Positions 1 through 7,733 of a stretch of 64,000 bases of DNA are shown here, one piece after another. The notes under the pieces were generated by a model. That model was not told the origin of the DNA. It ran no database searches and worked only from the letters and a program-made list of their open reading frames with translations. Location: positions 1-64,000 of the forward strand of contig NZ_JAGHMF010000003.1 in NCBI RefSeq assembly GCF_017741815.1, given 5' to 3'. The translations under genes and the position numbers were made by a program. The stretch comes from Rhizobium sp. 16-488-2b. Lineage in GTDB: Bacteria > Pseudomonadota > Alphaproteobacteria > Rhizobiales > Rhizobiaceae. Positions within the stretch are counted from its first letter, which is position 1, and the number at the start of each line of letters is the position of its first letter.

Positions 1-468
1 GTCTATGACCGCCCCGCCGCCGTCCGCCCGCCGCCCGGCCCAGGCTTCGACACTCCGGGCCGTCCCCGCCCTGGTTATGATTACAACCGCCCGGGCTATG
101 ACAACAATCGCCCGCGTCCCGGCTTCGACAACGGCCAGCCCAATTTCGACCGTGGCCCCGGTCGCGGTCCCGATTATGGCCGTGGCCCCGATCCGCGTCA
201 GGACAATGGTGGCCGTCCGGGCCGCCCGCCGCAGTTTGACGATCAGTCCGATCGCGCCGGCATGCCCGGTCAACCCGGTCAACCGGGCCAGCCCGGAAGG
301 CGTGGTGAGGGTGGCCGAGGCGGTCAGGGAGGACAGGCCGGCCAGCCAGGTCAGCCCGGCCAACCCGGACAGCCGGGCTTCGATCGCGGCCCGGATCGTC
401 GCGACCACGACCGCCGCCGCCCGGTCTGCCAGCCGGGCGATCCGAACTGCGGCCAGAACCAGCAGTAA
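1..468 (+). CDS. Pro/Gly-rich collagen-like repeat protein, C-terminal part (start lies before the window)
   Basis: Frame 1 is open from the first base to a TAA at 466-468, so this is the last 155 codons of a longer gene. The visible part is low complexity: Asp/Tyr/Arg/Pro/Gly repeats of the type RPGYDYNRPGYDNNRPRPGF, then collagen-like G-Q-P triplets in two blocks, then an Arg/Asp stretch and a short tail with two cysteines (VCQPGDPNCGQNQQ). No catalytic domain is visible; the N-terminus would be needed to name it. Composition suggests an exported or surface protein, but no signal peptide can be seen because the start is missing. A strong terminator follows 25 bases after the stop. Other frames here are also open because of the GC bias, but only this frame gives periodic repeats. 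Confidence 0.7.
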   Translation, partial: VYDRPAAVRPPPGPGFDTPGRPRPGYDYNRPGYDNNRPRPGFDNGQPNFDRGPGRGPDYGRGPDPRQDNGGRPGRPPQFDDQSDRAGMPGQPGQPGQPGRRGEGGRGGQGGQAGQPGQPGQPGQPGFDRGPDRRDHDRRRPVCQPGDPNCGQNQQ

Positions 469-493
469 TCAAGCATCAACAGTGAAAATGAGG

Positions 494-518
494 AGGGCGA
501 TCGAAAGGTCGCCCTTTC
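494..518 (+). terminator. Rho-independent terminator after the repeat-protein gene
   Basis: Seven-base-pair stem AGGGCGA/TCGCCCT extended by a T-G and a C-G pair and closed by a GAAA tetraloop, followed by TTTC. It lies just after the stop at 468. Confidence 0.75.
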
Positions 519-530
519 TGCTTTGTCGCG

Positions 531-570
531 CTTAAAACGAAAAGCCCGACGCTCCTGAGAGACGCCGGGC
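531..570 (-). terminator. Rho-independent terminator for the minus-strand gene at 671-853
   Basis: Read on the minus strand: GCCCGGCG, a 11-base loop, CGTCGGGC (one G-U pair), then TTTTCGTTTT. It is about 100 bases beyond the stop of the small minus-strand gene, and supports that gene being transcribed. Confidence 0.6.
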
Positions 571-670
571 CTGAATTCGATCGGCTCGTGTTGAGGGGAG
601 ACGGCCGATCTGCCGCGAGGCGTGCTGCCTCGCTTGGGTAGAAATGGGCGAAAGCGGAAATGGTTCCGCG

Positions 671-853
671 TCACCAGCCGGAAGCTGTATTTTTGCCGGA
701 TGCCATCAGATCGCGCATCGAGGCATAGGGGCCGTGCAGCATCTTCAGACGGCTCTCCTCCATCTTCGACAGCCGATGACGGCGCGCGAAATCATGCACG
801 CTCCAGATCTCTCTGGGGCTGAAATCGTCTGCTGATGCCGAATGCATGGTCAT
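671..853 (-). CDS. Small hypothetical protein (60 aa)
   Basis: I do not recognise the family. The chosen start is the ATG at 853 (MTMHSASADDF...), with AGG about nine bases upstream; a longer reading from 952 adds a hydrophobic stretch but lacks a better ribosome site. The body (WSVHDFARRHRLSKMEESRL) is amphipathic, basic and low in GC-bias artefacts, and reads like a small cytosolic alpha-helical protein. A terminator on the same strand lies at 531-570. Function unknown; a regulator-like small helical protein is possible but unproven. Confidence 0.5.
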   Translation of the reverse strand: MTMHSASADDFSPREIWSVHDFARRHRLSKMEESRLKMLHGPYASMRDLMASGKNTASGW

Positions 854-995
854 TGTCTGCCTGTTTGATGCGCTGGATGCGCGAATAAGAGGCGCAATCG
901 CCGCGACATATGTCAGATTTATGACAAAGGCAACGAATGACAGCCATGACAAAACAGCGCAGCTCGCCTGCCGTTGCCAGCGACCCGCGCATATG

Positions 996-1020
996 AAAAA
1001 GGCCCGCGATGGCGGGCCTT
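996..1020 (-). terminator. Rho-independent terminator of the GCG_CRPN-type gene
   Basis: Nine-base-pair stem AAGGCCCGC/GCGGGCCTT with a four-base loop; on the minus strand it is followed by a run of T (AAAAA at 996-1000 on the plus strand). It is 29 bases past the stop of the gene at 1049-1372. Confidence 0.8.
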
Positions 1021-1048
1021 TCGAGTGGTGGCGCGATCGTTTGGTCGC

Positions 1049-1372
1049 TCAGTAGCGATAGCCGTAGCCGTCGCGTGCCCATGGCGGCGGGCGATGGCCG
1101 CGCTCATAGCGCCAGCCATAGCGCGGCGGCGGGCGGTGGCCCCAGCCGTAGTCGCGGTTGTAGCGGCGTTCGTAGCGCGGTGGCGGCGGGCGGCGCCAGT
1201 TCGGCCTGCAATCGCCCCAGGGGGTGACGTGGAAGCCACGGCCGCAGGCATAGTCGACCTTGACGACATTGTTGTTTACGCCGCTCTGAACGGCGCCCAT
1301 CGGCATGGCTTCGGCAACCGTGGCAGTGAACCCGGTCAGTGCGATCGCGATCGCGATAATTGTCTTGCGCAT
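1049..1372 (-). CDS. Secreted GCG_CRPN-domain protein with Arg/Pro/Tyr-rich tail (107 aa)
   Basis: A Sec signal peptide (MRKTIIAIAIALTGFTATVAEA) is followed by a short domain with ACGRGFHVTPWGDCRPNWR, the GCG...CRPN prefix seen ahead of repeat tails in small exported rhizobial proteins. The remaining 45 residues are a basic Arg-Pro-Pro-Tyr-Gly tail with RYERRY/RYGWRYERGHRPPP units. The start ATG at 1372 has GAGG at a good distance. The two Cys residues could form a disulphide in the periplasm. Function is unknown for the family; cell-envelope association is an inference from the signal peptide and basic tail. It has its own terminator, so it is monocistronic. Confidence 0.75.
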   Translation of the reverse strand: MRKTIIAIAIALTGFTATVAEAMPMGAVQSGVNNNVVKVDYACGRGFHVTPWGDCRPNWRRPPPPRYERRYNRDYGWGHRPPPRYGWRYERGHRPPPWARDGYGYRY

Positions 1373-1677
1373 CTCTGCACCTCATTCCTTATGCAAGTCC
1401 CTTGCACGTGGATTAGAGGGCCGTTCTGGTGAACGGGAGCTGAACCAACAAAGGCATTATTGCGGCAAGCGACGCAGGGTAAAAACACTGTGTTCAAAAG
1501 CGTTTGCCTTTGGCTAACGAGGTCTTAACTCCCCCTTAAATCGCCGCATTTAAAGTTCAACCGGGTAAAGATGCGGCCAGCGTGATGCGGCCGCCGCAAC
1601 CATCGGGCTTGAAGCCGGTGGATTGCGGGTTGGGGCAAACCTCGGTTTGCGATTGAAGCGAGGTTCAGCGGGCGTAT
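1373..1677. other. Intergenic region between divergent genes
   Basis: 305 bases between the minus-strand GCG_CRPN gene and the plus-strand penicillin-binding protein. It must contain the promoters of both. I see AT-rich patches (around 1520-1555) but no promoter close enough to consensus to call, and no repeat or RNA. Confidence 0.5.
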
Positions 1678-4158
1678 ATGGCAGGCAGGGGCAGATCAGG
1701 CGATAGAATCGAACCATCCTTCAGCGGGCGCGAGCGCCGCGACGATGGCGATGATTTCGCGCTCGGCGCCGATGACCGCGTCGCCGGCGGCGGACGCCCC
1801 GTCAAGCGCACGGCGCAGAAGTCCTCCCCACGCCGCGAACCGCCCGCAAGGCGCGAACCCGATTCCGCCCGCTATGAGGATGATTACGACGACGAGCCGC
1901 GCTACCGTGAACCGACGCGCCGCCGCAATGGCGGTGGTGGTGGTGATGGCAGGGGCGGCAAGCGTCGGCGGCCGGAGCGGGAGGGCCTCGGCTTCTTCGG
2001 CCTCATCCGCCGCATGGTCTATTGGTGCATCGTGCTTGGCATCTGGGCCGGCATCGGGGTCACCGGCCTGGTCGTCTATTACGGCTCGCGCATGCCGAGC
2101 GCCAGCAGCTGGGAAATTCCCGCCCGTCCGCCCAACGTCAAGATCACCTCGGTCGATGGCAGCGTGATCGCCAATCGCGGCGCCACCGGCGGCGAAGCCT
2201 TGGCGCTGGAAGACATGTCGCCTTATATCCCGGAAGCGATCGTCGCCATCGAGGACCGGCGCTTCTATTCGCATTTCGGTGTCGACCCCATGGGCCTCGC
2301 CCGCGCCTTCGTCACCAACCTAACCTCGGGCCACATGGTGCAGGGCGGCTCGACGCTGACCCAGCAGCTCGCCAAGAACCTCTTCCTCTCGCCCGACCGT
2401 ACACTGGAGCGTAAAGTCCAGGAAGTGCTGCTGTCCTTCTGGCTGGAGCAGAAATATACCAAGGACCAGATCCTTGCGATGTACTTGAACCGCGTCTTCT
2501 TCGGCTCCAATGCCTATGGTGTGGAAGCTGCCTCGCGGCGCTATTTCAACAAGTCGGCGCGCGATGTGAACCTCGGCGAGGCGGCACTGCTCGCCGGTCT
2601 CGTCAAGGCGCCGTCGCGCCTGTCGCCGGCGCGTGATCCGCAGGCCGCCAACGACCGCGCCCAGGTGGTGCTTCAGGCCATGCGCGACCAGGGCATGATC
2701 TCCGACGACGAGGTCAAGACCGCGATGTCGCAGACACCCGCCAAGGCCAAGCGCTATTGGGACGGCGCTGGCCATTACGTGGCCGACATGGTCATGGACG
2801 AGCTTCCGGCGCTGATCGGCGACGTCAAGGAAGACATCGTCGTCGACACCACCATCGACAAGACGCTGGAAAAGCGCGCCGAACAGTCGCTCAACGATGT
2901 GCTCGGCAAGGACGGCGCCAAGCTCGATGCCTCGCAGGCAGCGCTCGTCTCGATCGACGGCACCGGCGCGATCCGCGCGCTGGTCGGCGGCCGCGATTAT
3001 GCCGACAGCCAGTTCAACCGCGCGGTCAAGGCCAAGCGCCAGCCGGGCTCCTCCTTCAAGCCTTTCGTCTATGCGGCAGCGCTGGAAAAGGGCCTGACGC
3101 CGTTCTCCGTTTTCAACGACGCGCCCATCCGCATCGGCGACTGGACGCCGGAGAATTACGAGAAGAAGTACAATGGCGAGGTGACGCTCGCGACAGCGCT
3201 GGCGAAATCGCTGAACACGGTCGCCGCTCAGCTGGTCATGTATGATGGGCCCGATCAGGTCATCAAGCTCGCCCACCGGCTCGGCATCGAGAGCGAGCTG
3301 CAGTCCAACGCCTCGATCGCGCTCGGCACCTCGGAAGTGTCGCTGACGGAGCTCACCGGCGCCTATGCCGCCTTCATGAACGGCGGCTACAAGGCGACGC
3401 CGCATGTCATCCGCCGCGTGACGACGGCCGATGGCAGCAAGGTTCTCTACGAAAACACCTATGACAACCCGCCGCGCGTCCTCTCCGAGGCGGTCGCCGC
3501 CAACATGAACGCGATGATGATCGGCGTCGTCGAGCAGGGAACGGGCAAGGCCGCGAAGATCCCCGGCTGGCAGGTCGCCGGCAAGAGCGGAACGACGCAG
3601 AACTCCCGCGATGCTCTCTTCGTCGGCTTTACCAGCAATCTCACGACGGGCGTCTGGTTCGGCAATGACGACGGCAAGCCGATGAAGAAGGTCACCGGTG
3701 GTGGCCTCCCGGCCAAGGCCTGGCAGGAATTCATGGTCGCCGCCCACAAGGGCCTGTCGCCGGCGCCGCTCTTCGGCAACGGCCAGTTCGTCAATCCGGC
3801 GGCACCCATCGATAACGGCCAGCCGATGGCATCCAACGATCCGAACATGCAGCCAAACATGCAGGGCGGCATGCAGCCGCCCGTCGAGGAACAGGGCACC
3901 ATAGGCAGCATCATTTCGGGCGTCTTCGGTGGTGGCGGCAACGACCAGCGGAGCCAGTATCCGCAGGCGCCGGTGCGCCGCGGTGGCCAGCAGCAGCCTC
4001 CGGTTTATGGCGGTCCCGTACCGCCCGCCGATGTCGCTCAGGACGAGGGTTATGGCTATGGAAATGCGCTGCCGCCGGGCGATGTCGGGGGCGGTCCGCA
4101 GCACCAGCCCTACCAGCCGCGCCGCACCACGCTTCTCGACCTGATCATGGGTGAGTAA
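1678..4158 (+). CDS. Class A penicillin-binding protein, PBP1A family (826 aa)
   Basis: Bifunctional peptidoglycan synthase: polymerises lipid II and cross-links stems in the periplasm. The N-terminus is a charged cytoplasmic region of about 110 residues rich in Arg, Asp and Gly, then one membrane segment (VYWCIVLGIWAGIGVTGLVVYY). The GT51 domain has the catalytic Glu in AIEDRRFYSHFG (E192) and GGSTLTQQLAKNL. The transpeptidase domain has SxxK (S458-K461, in QPGSSFKPF), SxN (S511-N513) and KSGT (K636-T639). The last 80 or so residues are a Gly/Pro/Gln-rich tail without known function. All catalytic motifs are intact. The ATG at 1678 has only a weak ribosome site, so the exact start is uncertain. 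Confidence 0.93.
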   Translation: MAGRGRSGDRIEPSFSGRERRDDGDDFALGADDRVAGGGRPVKRTAQKSSPRREPPARREPDSARYEDDYDDEPRYREPTRRRNGGGGGDGRGGKRRRPEREGLGFFGLIRRMVYWCIVLGIWAGIGVTGLVVYYGSRMPSASSWEIPARPPNVKITSVDGSVIANRGATGGEALALEDMSPYIPEAIVAIEDRRFYSHFGVDPMGLARAFVTNLTSGHMVQGGSTLTQQLAKNLFLSPDRTLERKVQEVLLSFWLEQKYTKDQILAMYLNRVFFGSNAYGVEAASRRYFNKSARDVNLGEAALLAGLVKAPSRLSPARDPQAANDRAQVVLQAMRDQGMISDDEVKTAMSQTPAKAKRYWDGAGHYVADMVMDELPALIGDVKEDIVVDTTIDKTLEKRAEQSLNDVLGKDGAKLDASQAALVSIDGTGAIRALVGGRDYADSQFNRAVKAKRQPGSSFKPFVYAAALEKGLTPFSVFNDAPIRIGDWTPENYEKKYNGEVTLATALAKSLNTVAAQLVMYDGPDQVIKLAHRLGIESELQSNASIALGTSEVSLTELTGAYAAFMNGGYKATPHVIRRVTTADGSKVLYENTYDNPPRVLSEAVAANMNAMMIGVVEQGTGKAAKIPGWQVAGKSGTTQNSRDALFVGFTSNLTTGVWFGNDDGKPMKKVTGGGLPAKAWQEFMVAAHKGLSPAPLFGNGQFVNPAAPIDNGQPMASNDPNMQPNMQGGMQPPVEEQGTIGSIISGVFGGGGNDQRSQYPQAPVRRGGQQQPPVYGGPVPPADVAQDEGYGYGNALPPGDVGGGPQHQPYQPRRTTLLDLIMGE

Positions 4159-4252
4159 ACGCTTTGCCGCGCAACAAAAAACGTGCCTTCGGGCGCGCGG
4201 CGAAAATTAATTGCTGTTGGCTTCTTTTGCTGGTTTTCAGGACATTTCCCGC

Positions 4253-4284
4253 CTTGCAGTCGCGAAAACCCGTCCTTATATACG
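4253..4284 (+). promoter_or_regulatory. RpoH (heat-shock sigma) promoter of dnaK
   Basis: CTTGCA at 4253-4258, sixteen bases, then CTTATATACG at 4275-4284. This fits the alphaproteobacterial heat-shock consensus CTTG...CYTATNTNNG at every fixed position of the second box. It would give a leader of about 100 bases before dnaK. Confidence 0.75.
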
Positions 4285-4394
4285 CCGCATCACCGCAATC
4301 ACGATTGCGTCAAACGTAGAGACCCATCCCGTAAGGGGCTGTCATCGAAATGCCTTCCCGGGGTTCAGACAGCTTGCTTCAAGGAGTAAATGAC

Positions 4395-6311
4395 ATGGCA
4401 AAAGTAATTGGTATCGACCTTGGAACGACAAATTCCTGCGTCGCTGTCATGGACGGCAAGGACGCAAAGGTCATCGAGAACGCCGAAGGTGCGCGCACCA
4501 CGCCTTCGATCGTTGCATTTTCCGAAGATGGCGAGCGCCTCGTCGGTCAGCCGGCCAAGCGCCAGGCAGTCACCAATCCCACGGACACGCTGTTCGCAGT
4601 GAAGCGCCTCATCGGCCGCCGCTACGATGATCCGACGGTTGAAAAGGACAAGGGCCTCGTTCCCTTCGAGATCACCAAGGGCGACAACGGCGACGCATGG
4701 GTCAAGGCCCGCGGCACCGGCTATTCGCCTGCCCAGATCTCCGCGATGATCCTTCAGAAGATGAAGGAAACCGCTGAATCCTACCTCGGTGAAAAGGTCG
4801 AAAAGGCCGTCATCACAGTTCCCGCATACTTCAACGACGCACAGCGCCAGGCAACCAAGGATGCCGGTCGTATCGCTGGTCTCGAAGTGCTGCGCATCAT
4901 CAACGAGCCGACGGCGGCAGCGCTGGCCTACGGTCTCGACAAGAAGGACGGCAAGACCATCGCCGTTTACGACTTGGGTGGCGGTACCTTCGATATCTCG
5001 ATCCTCGAAATCGGCGACGGCGTCTTCGAAGTGAAGTCCACCAACGGCGATACCTTCCTCGGCGGTGAAGACTTCGACATGCGTCTCGTCGAATACCTCG
5101 TTGCCGAGTTCAAGAAGGACAACGGCATCGACCTCAAGGGCGACAAGCTTGCTCTGCAGCGCCTCAAGGAAGCTGCCGAAAAGGCCAAGATCGAACTGTC
5201 TTCGTCGCAGCAGACCGAAATCAACCTGCCGTTCATCACGGCCGATGCAACCGGTCCGAAGCACCTGACGCTGAAGCTGACCCGCGCCAAGCTCGAAAGC
5301 CTGGTCGACGATCTCGTCCAGCGCACCATCGCGCCGTGCAAGGCAGCCCTCAAGGATGCCGGTGTAACGCCAGCCGAGATCAACGAAGTCGTTCTCGTCG
5401 GTGGCATGAGCCGCATGCCGAAGGTACAGGAAGTCGTCAAGCAGCTGTTCGGCAAGGAGCCGCACAAGGGCGTCAACCCGGATGAAGTCGTCGCTCTCGG
5501 CGCTGCCATCCAGGCCGGCGTTCTCCAGGGCGACGTCAAGGACGTTCTGCTTCTCGACGTGACCCCGCTGTCTCTCGGCATCGAAACGCTGGGTGGCGTC
5601 TTCACCCGTCTGATCGAGCGTAACACCACGATCCCGACGAAGAAGAGCCAGACCTTCTCGACCGCCGACGACAACCAGTCTGCCGTCACCATCCGCGTTT
5701 CGCAGGGCGAGCGCGAAATGGCTGCCGACAACAAGCTGCTCGGCCAGTTCGACCTCGTTGGCCTGCCGCCGGCACCGCGTGGCGTTCCGCAGATCGAAGT
5801 CACCTTCGATATCGACGCCAACGGCATCGTGCAGGTTTCGGCCAAGGACAAGGGCACCGGCAAGGAACAGCAGATCCGCATCCAGGCCTCCGGTGGTCTC
5901 TCCGACGCCGACATCGAAAAGATGGTCAAGGACGCCGAAGCCAATGCTGAAGCCGACAAGAAGCGTCGCGAAGGCGTTGAAGCCAAGAACCAGGCCGAAA
6001 GCCTGATCCACTCCAGCGAGAAGTCGCTGAAGGATTACGGCGACAAGGTCACCGAGGCCGATCGCACCGCGATCTCCGACGCGATTGCCGCTCTGAAGAC
6101 CTCCGTCGAGGCAACCGAGCCGGACGCCGAGGACATCAAGGCGAAGACCCAGACCCTCATGGAAGTGTCCATGAAGCTCGGTCAGGCGATCTACGAAGCG
6201 CAGCAGGCTGAAGGTGGCGCGGAAGACGCTTCCGCCGAAGCCGGCGATGACAATGTCGTCGATGCCGACTACGAAGAAGTCAAGGACGACGACCGCAAGA
6301 AGTCCGCGTAA
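4395..6311 (+). CDS. dnaK: Chaperone DnaK (Hsp70), 638 aa
   Basis: ATP-dependent cytosolic chaperone working with DnaJ and GrpE. The start is the ATG at 4395 ([15 protein letters not shown]) with AAGGAG eight bases upstream; an upstream in-frame ATG at 4350 has no ribosome site. Nucleotide-binding domain: phosphate loop [31 protein letters not shown] and [13 protein letters not shown]. The hydrophobic linker [18 protein letters not shown] leads to the substrate-binding domain. Length is normal. The C-terminal EEVK...DDD tail is slightly extended (ending RKKSA) compared with the usual EEVDD end. Transcribed from the RpoH promoter at 4253-4284; dnaJ follows 85 bases downstream. Confidence 0.99.
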   Translation: MAKVIGIDLGTTNSCVAVMDGKDAKVIENAEGARTTPSIVAFSEDGERLVGQPAKRQAVTNPTDTLFAVKRLIGRRYDDPTVEKDKGLVPFEITKGDNGDAWVKARGTGYSPAQISAMILQKMKETAESYLGEKVEKAVITVPAYFNDAQRQATKDAGRIAGLEVLRIINEPTAAALAYGLDKKDGKTIAVYDLGGGTFDISILEIGDGVFEVKSTNGDTFLGGEDFDMRLVEYLVAEFKKDNGIDLKGDKLALQRLKEAAEKAKIELSSSQQTEINLPFITADATGPKHLTLKLTRAKLESLVDDLVQRTIAPCKAALKDAGVTPAEINEVVLVGGMSRMPKVQEVVKQLFGKEPHKGVNPDEVVALGAAIQAGVLQGDVKDVLLLDVTPLSLGIETLGGVFTRLIERNTTIPTKKSQTFSTADDNQSAVTIRVSQGEREMAADNKLLGQFDLVGLPPAPRGVPQIEVTFDIDANGIVQVSAKDKGTGKEQQIRIQASGGLSDADIEKMVKDAEANAEADKKRREGVEAKNQAESLIHSSEKSLKDYGDKVTEADRTAISDAIAALKTSVEATEPDAEDIKAKTQTLMEVSMKLGQAIYEAQQAEGGAEDASAEAGDDNVVDADYEEVKDDDRKKSA

Positions 6312-6343
6312 GCGGCTCGCAACGGTCACGTTTGAAACTGACA

Positions 6344-6371
6344 TTCCGGCTGCTCACCATGGCAGCCGGAA
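6344..6371 (+). other. Hairpin between dnaK and dnaJ
   Basis: Perfect ten-base-pair stem TTCCGGCTGC/GCAGCCGGAA with an eight-base loop, and no following T run. Probably an mRNA-stabilising or processing hairpin that lets dnaK be expressed above dnaJ, rather than a full terminator. Confidence 0.55.
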
Positions 6372-6396
6372 ATCCATTTCCGGGGTCTGATCCTTA

Positions 6397-7524
6397 ATGG
6401 CAAAAGCCGATTTTTACGAAACGCTGGGTGTCGCCAAGACGGCTGACGAAAAAGAGCTGAAGAGCGCTTTCCGCAAGCTGGCGATGAAATACCATCCGGA
6501 CAAGAATCCCGATGATCATACCGCCGAGCAGAAGTTCAAGGAAATCAACGAAGCCTACGAGACGCTGAAGGACCCGCAGAAGCGCGCGGCCTATGACCGC
6601 TATGGTCACGCGGCCTTCGAACATGGCGGCATGGGCGGCGGCGGTGGCGGTTTCGCCGGCGGCGGCTTCTCCGATATCTTCGAGGATATTTTCGGTGAGA
6701 TGATGGGCGGCGGCCGTGCAAGGCAGCGCTCGTCCGGCGGTCGCGAACGCGGCGCCGATCTTCGCTACAACATGGAAATTTCGCTGGAGGAATCCTTCTC
6801 CGGCAAGACGGCGCAGATCAGGGTTCCGACCTCGATCACCTGCGACGTCTGTTCCGGCTCCGGCGCCAAGCCCGGCACCCAGCCGAAGACCTGCGGCACC
6901 TGCCAGGGCTCCGGCCGCGTGCGCGCCGCCCAGGGCTTCTTCTCCGTCGAGCGCACCTGCCCGACCTGCCATGGCCGCGGCCAGATCATCCCCGATCCCT
7001 GCACCAAGTGCCACGGCCAGGGCCGCGTCACGGAAGAGCGTTCGCTCTCGGTCAACATCCCGGCTGGTATCGAGGACGGCACCCGCATCCGCCTGCAGGG
7101 CGAGGGCGAGGCCGGCATGCGCGGTGGCCCGGCGGGCGATCTCTATATCTTCCTGTCGGTCAAGCCGCACGAGTTCTACCAGCGCGATGGAGCCGATCTC
7201 TATTGCGCCATCCCGATCTCGATGACGACGGCTGCCCTTGGCGGCACCTTCGATGTGGCCACACTCGACGGCACCAAGTCGCGCGTCACGGTTCCCGAGG
7301 GTACCCAGGCCGGCAAGCAGTTTCGCCTGAAGGGCAAGGGCATGCCGGTGCTGCGCTCCAGCCAGACCGGCGATCTCTACATCCAGATCCAGATCGAGAC
7401 GCCGCAGAAGCTCTCCAAGCGCCAGCGCGAGCTGCTGCAGGAATTCGAGGAGCTGTCGTCGAAGGAGAATAATCCGGAATCGACGGGCTTCTTCGCCCGC
7501 ATGAAGGAATTCTTCGAGGGCTGA
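6397..7524 (+). CDS. dnaJ: Co-chaperone DnaJ (Hsp40), 375 aa
   Basis: Stimulates DnaK ATPase and delivers unfolded substrates. J domain with HPD at residues 33-35, followed by a Gly/Phe-rich linker (about 75-105). The zinc-binding region carries four CxxCxGxG repeats starting at Cys149, Cys166, Cys188 and Cys202, all intact. The C-terminal substrate domains follow, ending in a Phe-rich tail. Type I DnaJ of normal length. Second gene of the dnaK operon, closed by the terminator at 7552-7585. Confidence 0.99.
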   Translation: MAKADFYETLGVAKTADEKELKSAFRKLAMKYHPDKNPDDHTAEQKFKEINEAYETLKDPQKRAAYDRYGHAAFEHGGMGGGGGGFAGGGFSDIFEDIFGEMMGGGRARQRSSGGRERGADLRYNMEISLEESFSGKTAQIRVPTSITCDVCSGSGAKPGTQPKTCGTCQGSGRVRAAQGFFSVERTCPTCHGRGQIIPDPCTKCHGQGRVTEERSLSVNIPAGIEDGTRIRLQGEGEAGMRGGPAGDLYIFLSVKPHEFYQRDGADLYCAIPISMTTAALGGTFDVATLDGTKSRVTVPEGTQAGKQFRLKGKGMPVLRSSQTGDLYIQIQIETPQKLSKRQRELLQEFEELSSKENNPESTGFFARMKEFFEG

Positions 7525-7551
7525 TCGAAGATACTCAGTAAAAATTCAGGG

Positions 7552-7585
7552 GCCCGGTTGTTCGCAACCGGGCTTTTCTATTTTT
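7552..7585 (+). terminator. Rho-independent terminator of the dnaKJ operon
   Basis: Nine-base-pair stem GCCCGGTTG/CAACCGGGC closed by a UUCG tetraloop, then TTTTCTATTTTT. A textbook strong terminator 27 bases after the dnaJ stop. Confidence 0.95.
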
Positions 7586-7733
7586 GCATAGGGATAAACA
7601 TATCTTTTGTGGTCGAAGAGACTCGACAATTCTATTGCTAGTCTCTTTATTAGATTTGTTGCATTCTTCCTGTATTGGGCCTCGAAAAGGGTCTAGACTT
7701 GCATTCCCTTTGGTAGCCTGTCCCGAGGTTGAT

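Noticed and set aside
5..535. A 176-residue plus-strand frame over the Pro/Gly-rich gene
   Set aside because: It is a different frame from the periodic GQP repeats and has no ribosome site or domain; it arises from GC bias.
2320..4104. 594-residue minus-strand frame inside the penicillin-binding protein gene
   Set aside because: Antisense shadow of the class A PBP with no domain of its own; the same applies to long minus frames over dnaK and plus frames over guaA.
4350..4394. Upstream ATG for dnaK
   Set aside because: Adds 15 non-conserved residues; AAGGAG lies just before the second ATG at 4395.
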